Shown in pieces: positions 1 to 9,207 of a stretch of DNA of 53,760 nt (position 1 is its first letter; each line of letters opens with the position of its first letter). This stretch comes from an uncultured Actinomyces sp. (GTDB lineage: Bacteria > Actinomycetota > Actinomycetes > Actinomycetales > Actinomycetaceae): the NCBI GenBank assembly GCA_938041695.1, contig CALISI010000071.1, forward strand, positions 1 through 53,760, read 5' to 3'. Below the pieces are notes generated by a model. The model was not told the DNA's origin. It searched no databases and saw only the letters and a program-made list of their open reading frames with translations. A program made the translations under genes and the position numbers.

Positions 1-2
1 AA

Positions 3-683
3 TACCAGGTGAAGGGAATCTCGGAAGAGTCCTCGTTCCTGGAGATGCTCGACGTCCTGAACGAAGAGCTCTTCGCACGCGGCGAGGAACCCATCGCCTT
101 CGACTCCGACTGCCGCGAGGGTATCTGCGGTCAGTGTGGCATCGTCATCAACGGTATCGCGCACGGCCCGGAGGTCACTACGACCTGCCAGCTGCACATG
201 CGTTCCTTCAACGACGGCGACGTCATCACGATCGAGCCGTGGCGTGCCGAGGGCTTCCCGATTATCAAGGACCTCGTGGTCAACCGCTCCGCACTGGATC
301 GCATCATCCAGGCCGGCGGCTACATTTCCGTGAACACGGGCGCAGCCCCCGACGCGCATGCGACCCCGGTCCCGAAGCAGGACGCGGATCGCGCGTTCGA
401 GGCTGCCGCCTGCATCGGCTGTGGTGCATGCGTGGCTGCCTGCCCGAACGCGTCCGCGATGCTGTTCACCTCCGCGAAGGTCACGCACCTCGGCCTGCTC
501 CCGCAGGGCAAGCCCGAGAACTACAAGCGCGTGGTCAGCATGCTCAACCAGATGGACGAGGAGGGCTTCGGCTCCTGCTCCAACATCGGTGAGTGCGCGG
601 CGGTGTGCCCCAAGCAGATCCCGCTCGACGTGATCGCAAACCTCAACCGCCAGCTCGGCAAGGCTGCCTTCAAGGGCGTCTGA
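3..683 (+). CDS. sdhB: Succinate dehydrogenase/fumarate reductase iron-sulfur subunit (5' end outside window)
   Basis: This is the electron-transfer subunit that passes electrons between the flavoprotein subunit and the membrane anchor in respiratory succinate oxidation or fumarate reduction. The reading frame is open from base 3, and the usual N-terminal beta strand is missing, so roughly 20 residues lie upstream. Visible are the 2Fe-2S ligands (CREGICGQCG with a later Cys in TTTCQLH), the ferredoxin-like CIGCGACVAACP, and the C-terminal CSNIGECAAVCP that binds the 3Fe-4S/4Fe-4S centres. A strong GC hairpin follows at 704-735, so it is probably the last gene of an sdhCAB-type operon. Whether it works mainly as SdhB or FrdB cannot be told from this subunit. 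Confidence 0.95.
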   Translation, partial: YQVKGISEESSFLEMLDVLNEELFARGEEPIAFDSDCREGICGQCGIVINGIAHGPEVTTTCQLHMRSFNDGDVITIEPWRAEGFPIIKDLVVNRSALDRIIQAGGYISVNTGAAPDAHATPVPKQDADRAFEAAACIGCGACVAACPNASAMLFTSAKVTHLGLLPQGKPENYKRVVSMLNQMDEEGFGSCSNIGECAAVCPKQIPLDVIANLNRQLGKAAFKGV

Positions 684-703
684 TCGGCCTGGAGTGGCCT
701 CAC

Positions 704-735
704 GGAGGGCCCGGCGCATACGCGCCGGGCCCTCC
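704..735 (+). terminator. Intrinsic-type hairpin after sdhB
   Basis: A perfect 14-bp stem (GGAGGGCCCGGCGC against its complement) with a 4-nt loop lies 20 bases after the sdhB stop. It is followed by CGCGTTGTCG rather than a clean T-run, as is common for terminators in high-GC actinobacteria. Confidence 0.75.
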
Positions 736-865
736 CGCGTTGTCGGCCTTCGTAGCATTGTCTGGTCGTCGTCACAGGCACGCCGCGGCCTTGTCCAAAG
801 TACAAGTAGCGCCGCGGTGTGCGGCGTATGATGAAAGGGTCATCGGCTCAGAGAGGAGTCCTGCC

Positions 866-1120
866 ATGCACTTTGATGAAAACGGCCCGAACACGCACAC
901 GCGGCGTTACTGGGTCAGCGCGACCATCGGCATCACGGCGATGATTGTCTTTGCGATCCTATCGATCCTCCTGCTCCTGGGCGTTCTCTTCGGGTCGCCT
1001 CAGATCAAGCCGATCGCGGATTCGCTGTTCCCGTGGAGCCTGCTGGTCTTTGCCGTTGCGGGCGTCGCGATGTTCGTTGCAAACGCGCGTTCTGGGGATC
1101 AGGTCGACGCCGACTCCTGA
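866..1120 (+). CDS. Small two-helix membrane protein, unknown function
   Basis: This 84-residue protein is not recognised as a named family. A hydrophilic N-terminus of about 15 residues is followed by two hydrophobic segments (about residues 17-40 and 50-68) and a short charged tail, so it is likely an integral membrane protein with both ends on the same side. The ATG at 866 is chosen because GAGAGGAG stands 7 bases before it, whereas the frame also stays open far upstream without a ribosome site. A possible -10 box TATGAT lies at 827-832. It sits alone between the sdhB terminator and tsaD; the context gives no functional hint. Confidence 0.7.
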   Translation: MHFDENGPNTHTRRYWVSATIGITAMIVFAILSILLLLGVLFGSPQIKPIADSLFPWSLLVFAVAGVAMFVANARSGDQVDADS

Positions 1121-1171
1121 CTCGTCGGGCTGCGCGCCTGCGCGTGTGCGGCGGCGCCCGCACGTGCGTCC

Positions 1172-1187
1172 TAAACTAGGGGGCGTG
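1172..1187 (+). promoter_or_regulatory. Candidate leaderless promoter of tsaD
   Basis: TAAACT (1172-1177) fits the actinobacterial TANNNT -10 consensus and ends 7 bases before the GTG start at 1185, so transcription would begin at or next to the start codon. The intervening AGGGGGC could also act as a weak ribosome site. Confidence 0.5.
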
Positions 1188-2240
1188 AGTGAACCCCTGG
1201 TCCTTGGTATTGAGTCAACCTGCGATGAGACCGGCGTCGGCCTCGTGCGTGGCACGCAGCTGCTCGTCGACCGTACGGCGACGTCGATGGATGAGTACGC
1301 GCGCTACGGCGGCATCATCCCCGAGATCGCTTCGCGCGCGCACCTTGAGTCCTTCCTGCCGACGCTGCACGCCGCGCTCGACGAGGCAGGTGTCACCCTT
1401 GCGGACGTCGACGCGATCGCGGTCGCTGCTGGACCGGGCCTCGTCGGTTCTCTGACTGTTGGTATCTGCGCGGCGAAGGCCCTGGCCTCGTCCCTGGGCA
1501 AGCCCCTGTACGGCGTCAACCACGTGATCGGCCACCTCGCGGTCGATAAGCTCGCCGAAGGGCCGCTGCCCGAGCACTTTATCGGCCTCGTCGTCTCGGG
1601 TGGGCACTCGAACATCCTCGAGATCCGGAACATCGCGACGGATGTCGTCGAGCTCGGCGGGACCCTGGACGATGCGGCCGGCGAGGCCTTCGACAAGGTC
1701 GGGCGTCTCCTCGACCTGCCCTACCCGGGCGGCCCGCACGTGGACCGCCTCTCCCAGCAGGGGGACCGCGAGGCGATCCGTTTCCCGCGCGGCCTGGCCG
1801 CAGGGAAGGATAAGGAGCGCCACAAGTACGACTTCTCGTTCTCCGGCCTGAAGACGGCTGTCGCCCGCTACATCGAGGGCGCGACTGCGCGCGGCGAGAC
1901 CATCAGCAAGAAAAACGTCTGCGCCGCGTTCTCCGAGGCCGTCAACGATTCCCTGACCGCAAAGGCCGTGCGCGCGGCACTGGACACGGGGTGCGACACG
2001 ATCGTCGTGGGTGGCGGCTTCTCCGCGAACTCGCGCCTGCGCGCCCTCCTGACGGAGCGCGCCGAGGCCGCGGGCATCACCGTGCGCATGCCTTCGCTGC
2101 GCTTCTGCACGGACAACGGCGCGCAGATCGCAGCGATCGGCTCGGAGCTGGTCGCCGCAGGCCTGCCGCCCTCGGACTGGGACTTCTCTCCGGACTCGGG
2201 CATGGAGCTGACGACGACCTACATGGCGCCCCGCGCCTGA
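1185..2240 (+). CDS. tsaD: tRNA N6-threonylcarbamoyladenosine transferase TsaD
   Basis: TsaD moves the threonylcarbamoyl group from TC-AMP onto A37 of ANN-decoding tRNAs, together with TsaB and TsaE; it acts in the cytosol. At 351 residues it has the family's usual length. The ASKHA-fold landmarks are present: LGIESTCDET at the N-terminus, the metal-binding His pair in NHVIGHLA (H113 and H117), SGGHSN, the GTLDDAAGEAFDK phosphate loop, FSFSGLKTA, GGGFSANSRLR and the C-terminal metal Asp in CTDNGAQIA. The GTG start at 1185 puts the conserved core right at the N-terminus and lies 7 bases after a -10 box. TsaB and TsaE are not in the window. It is convergent with the esterase that ends at 2254. 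Confidence 0.97.
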   Translation: MSEPLVLGIESTCDETGVGLVRGTQLLVDRTATSMDEYARYGGIIPEIASRAHLESFLPTLHAALDEAGVTLADVDAIAVAAGPGLVGSLTVGICAAKALASSLGKPLYGVNHVIGHLAVDKLAEGPLPEHFIGLVVSGGHSNILEIRNIATDVVELGGTLDDAAGEAFDKVGRLLDLPYPGGPHVDRLSQQGDREAIRFPRGLAAGKDKERHKYDFSFSGLKTAVARYIEGATARGETISKKNVCAAFSEAVNDSLTAKAVRAALDTGCDTIVVGGGFSANSRLRALLTERAEAAGITVRMPSLRFCTDNGAQIAAIGSELVAAGLPPSDWDFSPDSGMELTTTYMAPRA

Positions 2241-2253
2241 AGCTGGCGCGCTG

Positions 2254-3825
2254 TTAGCGCAGACCAGCCACGAAGCTTTCGGCGATCGAGCTCCACGAGG
2301 TGTAGAAGCCGCCCACCATGTTGGACGCAATGCCGATGAGTGCGGCGGCGCTTCCGACTGCGGCGCCCAGGGCGGTGAGCCGTCCCAGGTATGCGAGCGC
2401 GCGAAGTGCTGGGGTGGGGAGGGAACTCAGGCGACCCGAGCGCTGCGCGCGGTGCCGCCCGTGGTGTTTGCCGCGCTCTTTGTCGGGCGCCACGTCGCGG
2501 CGCTGCACCTGCCAGCGCGGCGCGACATGCCAGGCGAGTACGAGGGAGATAAGAACACCGACGATGAGGATGCCGAGCGTCACGTAGCCGTTCGGAGCGG
2601 TCGGCCGCACCTCGTGGGTCACAGTCGTCACCGGGACGATGGACGCGCTGGCGTCGGAGGACTGAGCGGTAGCCGACGTCGGCGTAGCACCTACGACGCG
2701 GGCGACGCGATCAGAAGAACCCCACCAGGCCAGCATGTTGGGGATGTGCTCGCTCCAGAGGGGGCCTGTATGTCCGCCGGTCGGCGGGACATCCGTGGTG
2801 ACCGAGTCAGGATCTTTGACGGCCGAGGCCATCTTGAGAGCGGTGTAGGCGCCGCCCACCGCGTCGTCCCCGGCGGCCATCGCGTAGATGCGCAGCCCGT
2901 CCGGCGTACGATTCGCCAGCATGGTCGACAGCGTGTTGTCGGCGAGGTACTGGTCCCCCTGGTTCGTCATCTGTCCTTCGATCTGCGTGTCGTAGCCGGA
3001 CAGCGACGCGGCGGCCCCGTAGGTCTGCGGGGTGCGCAGAGCGGTCCAAATCGCGCAGTAGGCGCCCGCGGAGAAGCCGCCGATCATCCAGCCATCGCGG
3101 TTGGATGTCGTGTTGGGGAAGTTGTGCCGAATCATCTCGGGGACATCGTGGGAGACCCACGTATACACGGCTGGGCGCCCTTCGATGTCAGCGCAGTCGT
3201 GCGCTTCCTGATCGACGTTGAGACCGGGGGCGACGACGATCGCCGGCGGGATGATGCCTGCGGCAATGGCCTTGTCCAGTTCCTGTTGGATGCCGAGGCC
3301 TTGCAGGATTCCGTCGGGGCCGCCCGGGTAACCGTGCAGGAGCTCGATGACGCCGTAGGTCTTGCCGTCAGTCGTCGAATATCCGGTCGGTGTAATGACG
3401 TCGACCGGTTGAGTGATACCGCTCGATGGGCCGGTCCAGGTGGTTTCCAGCATTCCGTCATCGGCGGTCGTGAAGGTTGCGTCGAGTTCGGATGCGGGAG
3501 CTGACTGCGCCTCGACGTGGGCCTCGCCCCCGGTCTGGGTGGTCGAGCCGACGACGGTCGACATGATGAGGTTTCCCAGATCGCCGCTGGTTTTCACGAG
3601 GACGAGCGAACGATTGAAGACCAGCCCACCCGCCGACGCGAGGAGGATCGTGGGAACGAGGAGGATGACCGTGCGCCCGAGCCACCGCCTCGTGCGTCCC
3701 GGGCAGCGCGAGGGCTCAGAGCGCGCCAGCAGGGCCGCCCCTCCCAGCAGGGCGAGGAGGGCGAGCCCTCCGACAACGACGAGGGTCGTCAGCGAGGTCA
3801 GCGGAATGTTTCCAATAACGCTCAT
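2254..3825 (-). CDS. Membrane-anchored esterase-family protein, partner of the lipid aminoacylation enzyme
   Basis: A 523-residue protein with two N-terminal transmembrane helices (about residues 8-33 and 50-75), an extracytoplasmic alpha/beta-hydrolase domain of the Esterase D/antigen 85 type (about 130-390), and a C-terminal helix (about 412-432) plus a last hydrophobic patch. The hydrolase elements are the oxyanion stretch LLHGYPGGPDG, the nucleophile elbow GGFSAGAYC (Ser near 248) and a late His in GGHTGP. Its start overlaps the stop of the aaPGS homologue upstream by 4 bases, implying coupled translation. In Corynebacterium glutamicum a putative esterase encoded beside an aaPGS homologue is needed with it to form alanyl-phosphatidylglycerol; the same job is inferred here. 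The order esterase-second differs from the upstream position described there. Confidence 0.8.
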   Translation of the reverse strand: MSVIGNIPLTSLTTLVVVGGLALLALLGGAALLARSEPSRCPGRTRRWLGRTVILLVPTILLASAGGLVFNRSLVLVKTSGDLGNLIMSTVVGSTTQTGGEAHVEAQSAPASELDATFTTADDGMLETTWTGPSSGITQPVDVITPTGYSTTDGKTYGVIELLHGYPGGPDGILQGLGIQQELDKAIAAGIIPPAIVVAPGLNVDQEAHDCADIEGRPAVYTWVSHDVPEMIRHNFPNTTSNRDGWMIGGFSAGAYCAIWTALRTPQTYGAAASLSGYDTQIEGQMTNQGDQYLADNTLSTMLANRTPDGLRIYAMAAGDDAVGGAYTALKMASAVKDPDSVTTDVPPTGGHTGPLWSEHIPNMLAWWGSSDRVARVVGATPTSATAQSSDASASIVPVTTVTHEVRPTAPNGYVTLGILIVGVLISLVLAWHVAPRWQVQRRDVAPDKERGKHHGRHRAQRSGRLSSLPTPALRALAYLGRLTALGAAVGSAAALIGIASNMVGGFYTSWSSIAESFVAGLR

Positions 3826-6485
3826 TGCTTGTCCTTCCCGGTCTCAACGGACGAGGCCTTGGCGGCCTTCTCGGTCTGGGCTTGCACCGCCTCGCGTGAG
3901 GCTGCGCGCGTGGACCGTAGATCGCCCACGCCCTTCGCGGCGAGTTTGGCCAGTCCGCCGCTCACCGATGCGAGAAGCGTGAGGGTCTGGGCGGGCGATA
4001 CGTGGGGCACGTAGGCGTGCGAGATGGCCAAACCGACGGTTGCGAGCGATGCCGGATCCGGCACCGCGAGATACAGGGACTGCGTGCGGGGCTTGAACTT
4101 GCGCTTGAACGCGTGCAGCGACGTGAAGCCGTAGAGCGGCTCCATGATGGCCGCGAGAGCGTCGGTGAGCGGCCCGAACGCCGAGGTGTCGTCTGCCGAG
4201 CGTGACAGGGGAGCACCCGACAGGGAGAGGATCTCGAGGCCCTCCTCCTGCGCGGACAGGGCCGCTTTGCCGATGAGGAACTCGATTGCGGGGCGCCACC
4301 CGCTCGCACGGCGACGCATGACGTCCAGGGTCAGGCCGATGACCGCTCCGTCGCGGTAGATCGGCAGCCACGAGGTGACCGCGTGGATCGTCGACTCCTC
4401 GTCGATGGCGACCAGGATGCGCGTCTCGGGGACCGCGAGCTCGCGCACGCTGCCGAGCGTGAAGCTCATCTCGGGCAGGGCCTTGTCGGCGCTCCACGTG
4501 TCGGAGATGACGGTGATCTGGTCACGCCAGCCCGCGGGGCACTCGTCCCACGTTGTCCACACAGCCGACACGCCCTCGCGGGTCGCGTGGTTCATGGCGG
4601 TGCGCACGTCCTGGTAGGCCTTGCCCTTAAAGGCGAGATCGGGCAGGTCGAGCAGGGATTCCTCGGCGACCTGCATGATCGTCCAGCCCTGCTCGCGCGC
4701 GGCGTGCGCGAGTTCCTCGTGGACCGAGTAGAGCGCGGGGGTCAGGCCCGCGGAGGACGCGAAGGACGCGAACTGTGCGATGGCTTCGGTGGCCTTGCCC
4801 GGTTCGTACGCGAGGTCGGTGACCGTCAGCGCGACGCCGCCCGACCCGCGGTAGGCGGCCCCCGCCTCGCCCGACTCAGACACCCACACCTGGTTGCCCA
4901 CCCACGTTTGCATCCATCCGAGCGTGCCAGCGCCGTGGGCGCGCAGGAGCGGCGTGAGGCTGTCGAGCGGGGAGGACTGCGGGATACGGGGCCTGGCCAG
5001 CAGCGCGCTCAGGATGATCACGAGCGTGCCCACCCAGGCGACGAGGGGCACCCACTGGACCGGTGCCTCGGCGAAGAGCGTCATCGGAACGAGGGACGGC
5101 TCAAAGATCGAGGCGGTTGCCGTGGGGAGAAGAGCGAGCAGGTAGTCGTGGAAGATCTGCAACGGTGAGGCGTAGTCGGTGACCGTCAGATCATCGCCGG
5201 AGTTGATAGCGTCGAGGGGGACGAACGAGTCGCTCGTGAGGAAACCGAGGACGAGGACAGCGCCCGCGCAGGCCGCCATGAGGATCAGCCAGCGGCGCAG
5301 CAGGGTCGAGGTCGTGGAGGGCACCGCGTGGATGGTGAAGGAGCGGCGCACCGACCACGTGATGGCGCACAGGGCGACGTTGAGGATGACGGGGACGAGG
5401 AGGAGCGACGCCGTGGTCACGAGCTCGGGCCTGGCCATGCCGTTCTCGTCGGTGCCCTGGGCGAGGACAGTAGCCGTCGACGCGACGGTCGACAGACCGA
5501 GAACGAGCTGAAGGATGAGGGTGCCGTAGTAGGCGGCGCGCCTGCCCTTACGCAAGCCGTAGGCGAAGATGAGCTGAAGTGTGATGGGTGCCAGGCACAG
5601 GAGGGTTGCGATGATGCCTGTGCGTCCTTCGAGCCACCATGCGGGTCCCAACGACCAGCGCATCTGCCCGAGAGGGCCCTCGGGGGAGGAGGCCACGACC
5701 GTCAGGGTAGCCGCGCACGCCCAGCACAGGGCGGAGACGGAGGCGAGCTGGCGGCCGATCGTGATGTCGTCGAGGGAGTCGGTGCGCTCTCCGCGCACGC
5801 CCGCGAGCCGTGCGGCCACCATGCCCGCGAGAAGAGCCCAAACGCGCGCGTAGGAGATCGCCGAACCGAGGATCGCGGCCGACAGCACGAGGATGCCGAT
5901 CAGGAGGAAGTTGGCGCGCCAGCGCCAGTGGGAGGCCAGCGATTGCGCGGCCGCTCCCACGAGCGCGACAAGGACGAGGCTGGTGCCCCACAGGCTTCCC
6001 GCGTCAATGGTCTGGCCCCATGTGGAGAAGAAACGCGTGAGCAGCGGCAGCGTCAGCCAGGTGGCGGCGACGCCGACGATCTGTCCGGCTGCTGCGGCGG
6101 CGATCCACGCGCGGGTGCCGAGATGTCGCTCGGCCGCGCCGCCCGCGACGATCATGACGATGGTGCCGAGCACGGCTGTCGCGATGAAGTTGCCCGGAAC
6201 CGCGCCGATGGAGGACAGGACCGCCCACCAGTGGGGACTGGACGGGTCGGCTTCGAGGGCCTGGAACTGGCCACGCCATACCCAGTAGCTCGCCGAGGCG
6301 ATTATCAGCGCGACGGTCAGGACCGCTGTGGCGGGGCACCGTGAGAGCCAGCGGACGGTGAGTCGCGCGAGCGAGGAGAGCAGGAGCCAGAGGGTCTGCA
6401 GGGTAGTTCCGACCGGGGTGAGGACCTTGGCAAGCGTGGATGGAACGTGTTCGGATTCGGGTGACTGCGTGTCTTCCTGCACCAC
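3822..6485 (-). CDS. Aminoacyl-lipid synthase, MprF/aaPGS type (DUF2156 domain)
   Basis: An 887-residue protein with about a dozen hydrophobic segments in residues 45-490 and a cytosolic C-terminal domain (about 500-850) matching the tRNA-dependent lipid aminoacyltransferase domain (DUF2156), with the typical stretch RTAMNHATREGV and a GNAT-like core. The family uses aminoacyl-tRNA to attach Ala, Lys or Arg to phosphatidylglycerol or diacylglycerol, lowering surface negative charge and antimicrobial susceptibility. The first membrane block (GAVPGNFIAT through AERHLGTRAW) looks rhomboid-like rather than like the classical MprF flippase. Translation starts at one of two adjacent GTGs, with AGAGGA 9 bases before. 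The coupled esterase downstream argues for the actinobacterial alanylation system; the amino acid used is not readable from sequence alone. Confidence 0.82.
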   Translation of the reverse strand: MVQEDTQSPESEHVPSTLAKVLTPVGTTLQTLWLLLSSLARLTVRWLSRCPATAVLTVALIIASASYWVWRGQFQALEADPSSPHWWAVLSSIGAVPGNFIATAVLGTIVMIVAGGAAERHLGTRAWIAAAAAGQIVGVAATWLTLPLLTRFFSTWGQTIDAGSLWGTSLVLVALVGAAAQSLASHWRWRANFLLIGILVLSAAILGSAISYARVWALLAGMVAARLAGVRGERTDSLDDITIGRQLASVSALCWACAATLTVVASSPEGPLGQMRWSLGPAWWLEGRTGIIATLLCLAPITLQLIFAYGLRKGRRAAYYGTLILQLVLGLSTVASTATVLAQGTDENGMARPELVTTASLLLVPVILNVALCAITWSVRRSFTIHAVPSTTSTLLRRWLILMAACAGAVLVLGFLTSDSFVPLDAINSGDDLTVTDYASPLQIFHDYLLALLPTATASIFEPSLVPMTLFAEAPVQWVPLVAWVGTLVIILSALLARPRIPQSSPLDSLTPLLRAHGAGTLGWMQTWVGNQVWVSESGEAGAAYRGSGGVALTVTDLAYEPGKATEAIAQFASFASSAGLTPALYSVHEELAHAAREQGWTIMQVAEESLLDLPDLAFKGKAYQDVRTAMNHATREGVSAVWTTWDECPAGWRDQITVISDTWSADKALPEMSFTLGSVRELAVPETRILVAIDEESTIHAVTSWLPIYRDGAVIGLTLDVMRRRASGWRPAIEFLIGKAALSAQEEGLEILSLSGAPLSRSADDTSAFGPLTDALAAIMEPLYGFTSLHAFKRKFKPRTQSLYLAVPDPASLATVGLAISHAYVPHVSPAQTLTLLASVSGGLAKLAAKGVGDLRSTRAASREAVQAQTEKAAKASSVETGKDKQ

Positions 6486-6590
6486 GGGCGAGTGTCCTCT
6501 CAGCGTCTGTTTTTCTGCTGCTCCAAGGATACGGCGGTGTTCTGGGAGTGCGCTGACAGTGCGCTGTGAGCGTGTGGCGATGACGACAAT

Positions 6591-6619
6591 GCCCCACGCC
6601 CGGATGGAGGGCGTGGGGC
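6591..6619 (-). terminator. Hairpin after the YbdK-type gene
   Basis: GCCCCACGCCC and GGGCGTGGGGC form an 11-bp stem with a 7-nt loop just beyond the stop of the minus-strand ligase gene. The trailing sequence on that strand (ATTGTCGTC) is only weakly T-rich. Confidence 0.6.
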
Positions 6620-6634
6620 GATAGTCGGACGCGT

Positions 6635-7804
6635 TTAGGCGTTGAGGGTTGCAAATTCGGCGAGGGCGAGGGGGCGCCCAGCGCTCATCTCGGCGCGCAT
6701 GAGATCCACCACTGCGTCGAGTCCCTGTCCGGGGCGGGCGGCCGCGGCGACGGCGCGCTGACGCTCATAGGAGGCGCCGATCGCCAGGATCGTCTCTAGT
6801 CCCGCGAACTCGCGCGCGCATCCCAGGTCCTCGGCGACGGGTGCCAGCTCTTCCTTCAGGCGCGCGATGCCTTCGCGGGCGCTCTCGGTCGCGCCGTCGC
6901 GCGAGACGATGAGGGTCGCGTCCATGCCGTAGCGGGCGGAGCGCCACTTGTTTTCGGCGACGAACCAGTCCGGTAGGACGGGCAGCGGCTCGCCCGCGTC
7001 GTACAGGCGCGAGAAGTGCTCGACGAGGACGTGCGTGAAGGCCGCGAAAATGCCGACCTCGGTCGCATTCGTCGCCGCGTCGTACACGCGGTTTTCGATC
7101 GTGCCGAAGGCGGGGGAGGGGCGGATGTCCCAGCGGACCTCGTCGAATCCCTCGATGACGCCCGTACGGATCATGTCGTCCGTGTAGGCCTCAAGGTCCT
7201 CCCACGTGGCGAACTGGCGCGGGATACCGGCGGTGGGCAGCTGCTGGAAGACCATCGCGCGATTGGACGCGTAGCCGGTGTCCTCGCCCGCCCAGAAGGG
7301 GGAGGACGCGGAGATGGCCTGCAGGTGGCCCAGGTGGGCGGTGAGGGCGGCCTGGATCGGCAGGATCTTTGCGCGCTCCTCGACGCCGACGTGGACGTGG
7401 ACGCCGTACAGGAGCATCTGGTGTCCCCAGTAGGCGGTGCGCTCGACCAGCTGCGCGTAGCGCTGCGAATCGGTCACGCGCTGTCGGCCTGGGCGCGCGA
7501 AGGGGTGCGTGCCGGCGGTCGCCAGGTCGATGCGTAGGTCCGAGGCCAGCGGAGTCAGGTAGTCAACGCAATCCATGAGGTCAGCCATGCACTCGGCGAC
7601 GGTCGCGCGTGGCTTGGAGACGACCTCGATCGTGTTGAGGAGCATCTCGCGGTGCACGCCCGGGTAGAGCTTGCCGTCGCTCGTCGCGCGGTCGATGATC
7701 GCGTCCGCGCTTTGACGCAGGTCGTGGGAATCACGGTCAACGAGCTGGAGCTCCCACTCGACACCAATCGTGGAGCGCTGGGAGGAACCGAAGGGCAAAG
7801 ACAT
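6635..7804 (-). CDS. YbdK-family carboxylate-amine ligase (GCS2 family)
   Basis: A 389-residue member of the glutamate-cysteine ligase type 2 superfamily, which joins a carboxylate to an amine with ATP; in actinobacteria relatives are annotated as weak glutamate-cysteine ligases or in small thiol/peptide synthesis, and the true substrate is unknown. Seen are TIGVEWELQLVD at the N-terminus, the HREMLLNTIEVVS segment, LLYGVHVHVGV in the centre and WDIRPSPAFGTIENRV, all in family order. The ATG at 7804 is preferred over one 27 bases further out because AAAGGA stands 5 bases before it. The gene is single, with its own hairpin downstream, and no EgtB/C/D partners are near, which argues against ergothioneine synthesis here. 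Confidence 0.88.
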   Translation of the reverse strand: MSLPFGSSQRSTIGVEWELQLVDRDSHDLRQSADAIIDRATSDGKLYPGVHREMLLNTIEVVSKPRATVAECMADLMDCVDYLTPLASDLRIDLATAGTHPFARPGRQRVTDSQRYAQLVERTAYWGHQMLLYGVHVHVGVEERAKILPIQAALTAHLGHLQAISASSPFWAGEDTGYASNRAMVFQQLPTAGIPRQFATWEDLEAYTDDMIRTGVIEGFDEVRWDIRPSPAFGTIENRVYDAATNATEVGIFAAFTHVLVEHFSRLYDAGEPLPVLPDWFVAENKWRSARYGMDATLIVSRDGATESAREGIARLKEELAPVAEDLGCAREFAGLETILAIGASYERQRAVAAAARPGQGLDAVVDLMRAEMSAGRPLALAEFATLNA

Positions 7805-7869
7805 GTCGATCCTTTCGCTGGCTGCCTCCATTCTGGCAGGCAGGGGCCCAGTGACGGCCGAGAGCTTCC

Positions 7870-9111
7870 TTACAGGTTTTTAGCCAACCGTCGGCAGATG
7901 ATCGCGCGGTGACGCCCGTCGACGCGCGTCGCGATGACGGTCAGCTGCTCGCCTCCGCCGCCCAGCTTCAAGGATTTACGCAGGTCATCTGGGTTGATGT
8001 CTGCTCCGCGCTTCTTAATTTCGACGCTGCCCGCCCCGCGCGAGCGTAGCTCGACAGAAATTGCCTTTGCCCGCAGATTGGTCACCGCCAGGACCTCGAA
8101 ACGGTCATAGAAGGGGGAGTCGGGCAGGTCGTCCCCGGTCAGGTAGGCGATCTTGTCGGACACGATGCCGGCTCCGACGTCCTGTGCGAGGCACCCGAGG
8201 AGCCCCGCGCGGATGACCGCGCTGTCGGGCTCGGCAACCATCGCGCCCAGGGGAGCGACCTCCACGCGGGGCGCGGGAGCGTTCGGCGCGAAGCCCTCGG
8301 GCGTGGAGAGCGAATGGGCGGCCCCGGCCTCGTCCAGGAGGAGGCACGAGCGCCCCCGCCCCTCGGGGGACAGCGCGGGAGACCAGAGCGAGGCCTCGAC
8401 GAGGTCGCCGCCCACGCTCACCCACTGCGCGTGCCAGGAAGAGGGGATGTGCTCGTACGCGATGCCCGGCGCGACCTTGATGCCGACGCGGTCGATCGTG
8501 GCCGCCCAGCCCAGGGCAAGGGAGAGGGGAGGTGACCACTGCTCCGGATCCGTGATGCGCGCCGACCCGCGCGAGGCTCCCGTGCGCCGGGCGGGATCCG
8601 CGAAGATGGCGTCGACGCCTTCTTCGGCGAGTTCGCCCATGTCGAGGTCGGTGACGTCCCCCAGGCGCACCTCCGAACCCTCGAAGGCCCGCAGGTTCGC
8701 GGCCACGGCGCCGACGGTGTCGGGGTCGATGTCGATGGCCAGCACGTTCATGCCCAGGCCGGCGATCGCCATGGCGTCCGATCCGATGCCGCAGCCCAGG
8801 TCGGCGACGCGGCTCGCACCGCAGTCCCGGAATCGCTGGGCATGCCGGGCGGCCACGACGAGGCGCGTGGCCTGTTCGAAACCGTCGCGCGTGAACACCA
8901 TGTGCGAGGCGAAGGGGCCGAACTTGGCGCGCGCAGCCTGGCGCAGGGCGAGCTGGGTGAGGACGGCGACCACCAGCTCTGCGTCGAGGCCGGAGGCTCG
9001 CAGGGCAGAGCCGAGCTCCGGCAGGGGAATCGGGTTGGCGGCCTGCTTGGCCTGCAGGGATTCCAGCAGCTCCCAGCCGGGGGAGGACAGAACGGGGGTC
9101 AGGGCGCTCAC
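7870..9111 (-). CDS. Class I SAM-dependent methyltransferase with THUMP-like domain
   Basis: A 413-residue protein: an N-terminal helical part (about 1-85), a Rossmann methyltransferase domain with motif I VADLGCGIGSDAMA (about residue 96), acidic motif II in LAIDIDPD and motif IV IFADPARR (a DPAR/DPPY-like catalytic motif typical of nucleic-acid methylases), then a C-terminal THUMP-like region ending SVEIKKRGADINPDDLRK. An RNA substrate is therefore likely, though unproven. The GTG at 9111 is chosen because the conserved region begins directly after it and because a TACAAT-like box (GACAAT) sits 6 bases before, matching the leaderless pattern of other genes here; the frame remains open much further upstream but crosses the groES control region. 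Confidence 0.85.
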   Translation of the reverse strand: MSALTPVLSSPGWELLESLQAKQAANPIPLPELGSALRASGLDAELVVAVLTQLALRQAARAKFGPFASHMVFTRDGFEQATRLVVAARHAQRFRDCGASRVADLGCGIGSDAMAIAGLGMNVLAIDIDPDTVGAVAANLRAFEGSEVRLGDVTDLDMGELAEEGVDAIFADPARRTGASRGSARITDPEQWSPPLSLALGWAATIDRVGIKVAPGIAYEHIPSSWHAQWVSVGGDLVEASLWSPALSPEGRGRSCLLLDEAGAAHSLSTPEGFAPNAPAPRVEVAPLGAMVAEPDSAVIRAGLLGCLAQDVGAGIVSDKIAYLTGDDLPDSPFYDRFEVLAVTNLRAKAISVELRSRGAGSVEIKKRGADINPDDLRKSLKLGGGGEQLTVIATRVDGRHRAIICRRLAKNL

Positions 9112-9207
9112 CCGCTCATTGTCCCATCTCTTCGGCGGCGAGGTCGTCTGTGGGTGTGCGGTCGGGTGCAGATAGTGCGGGCCGAGTCTCGCCCAGGGTG
9201 AACGCGC

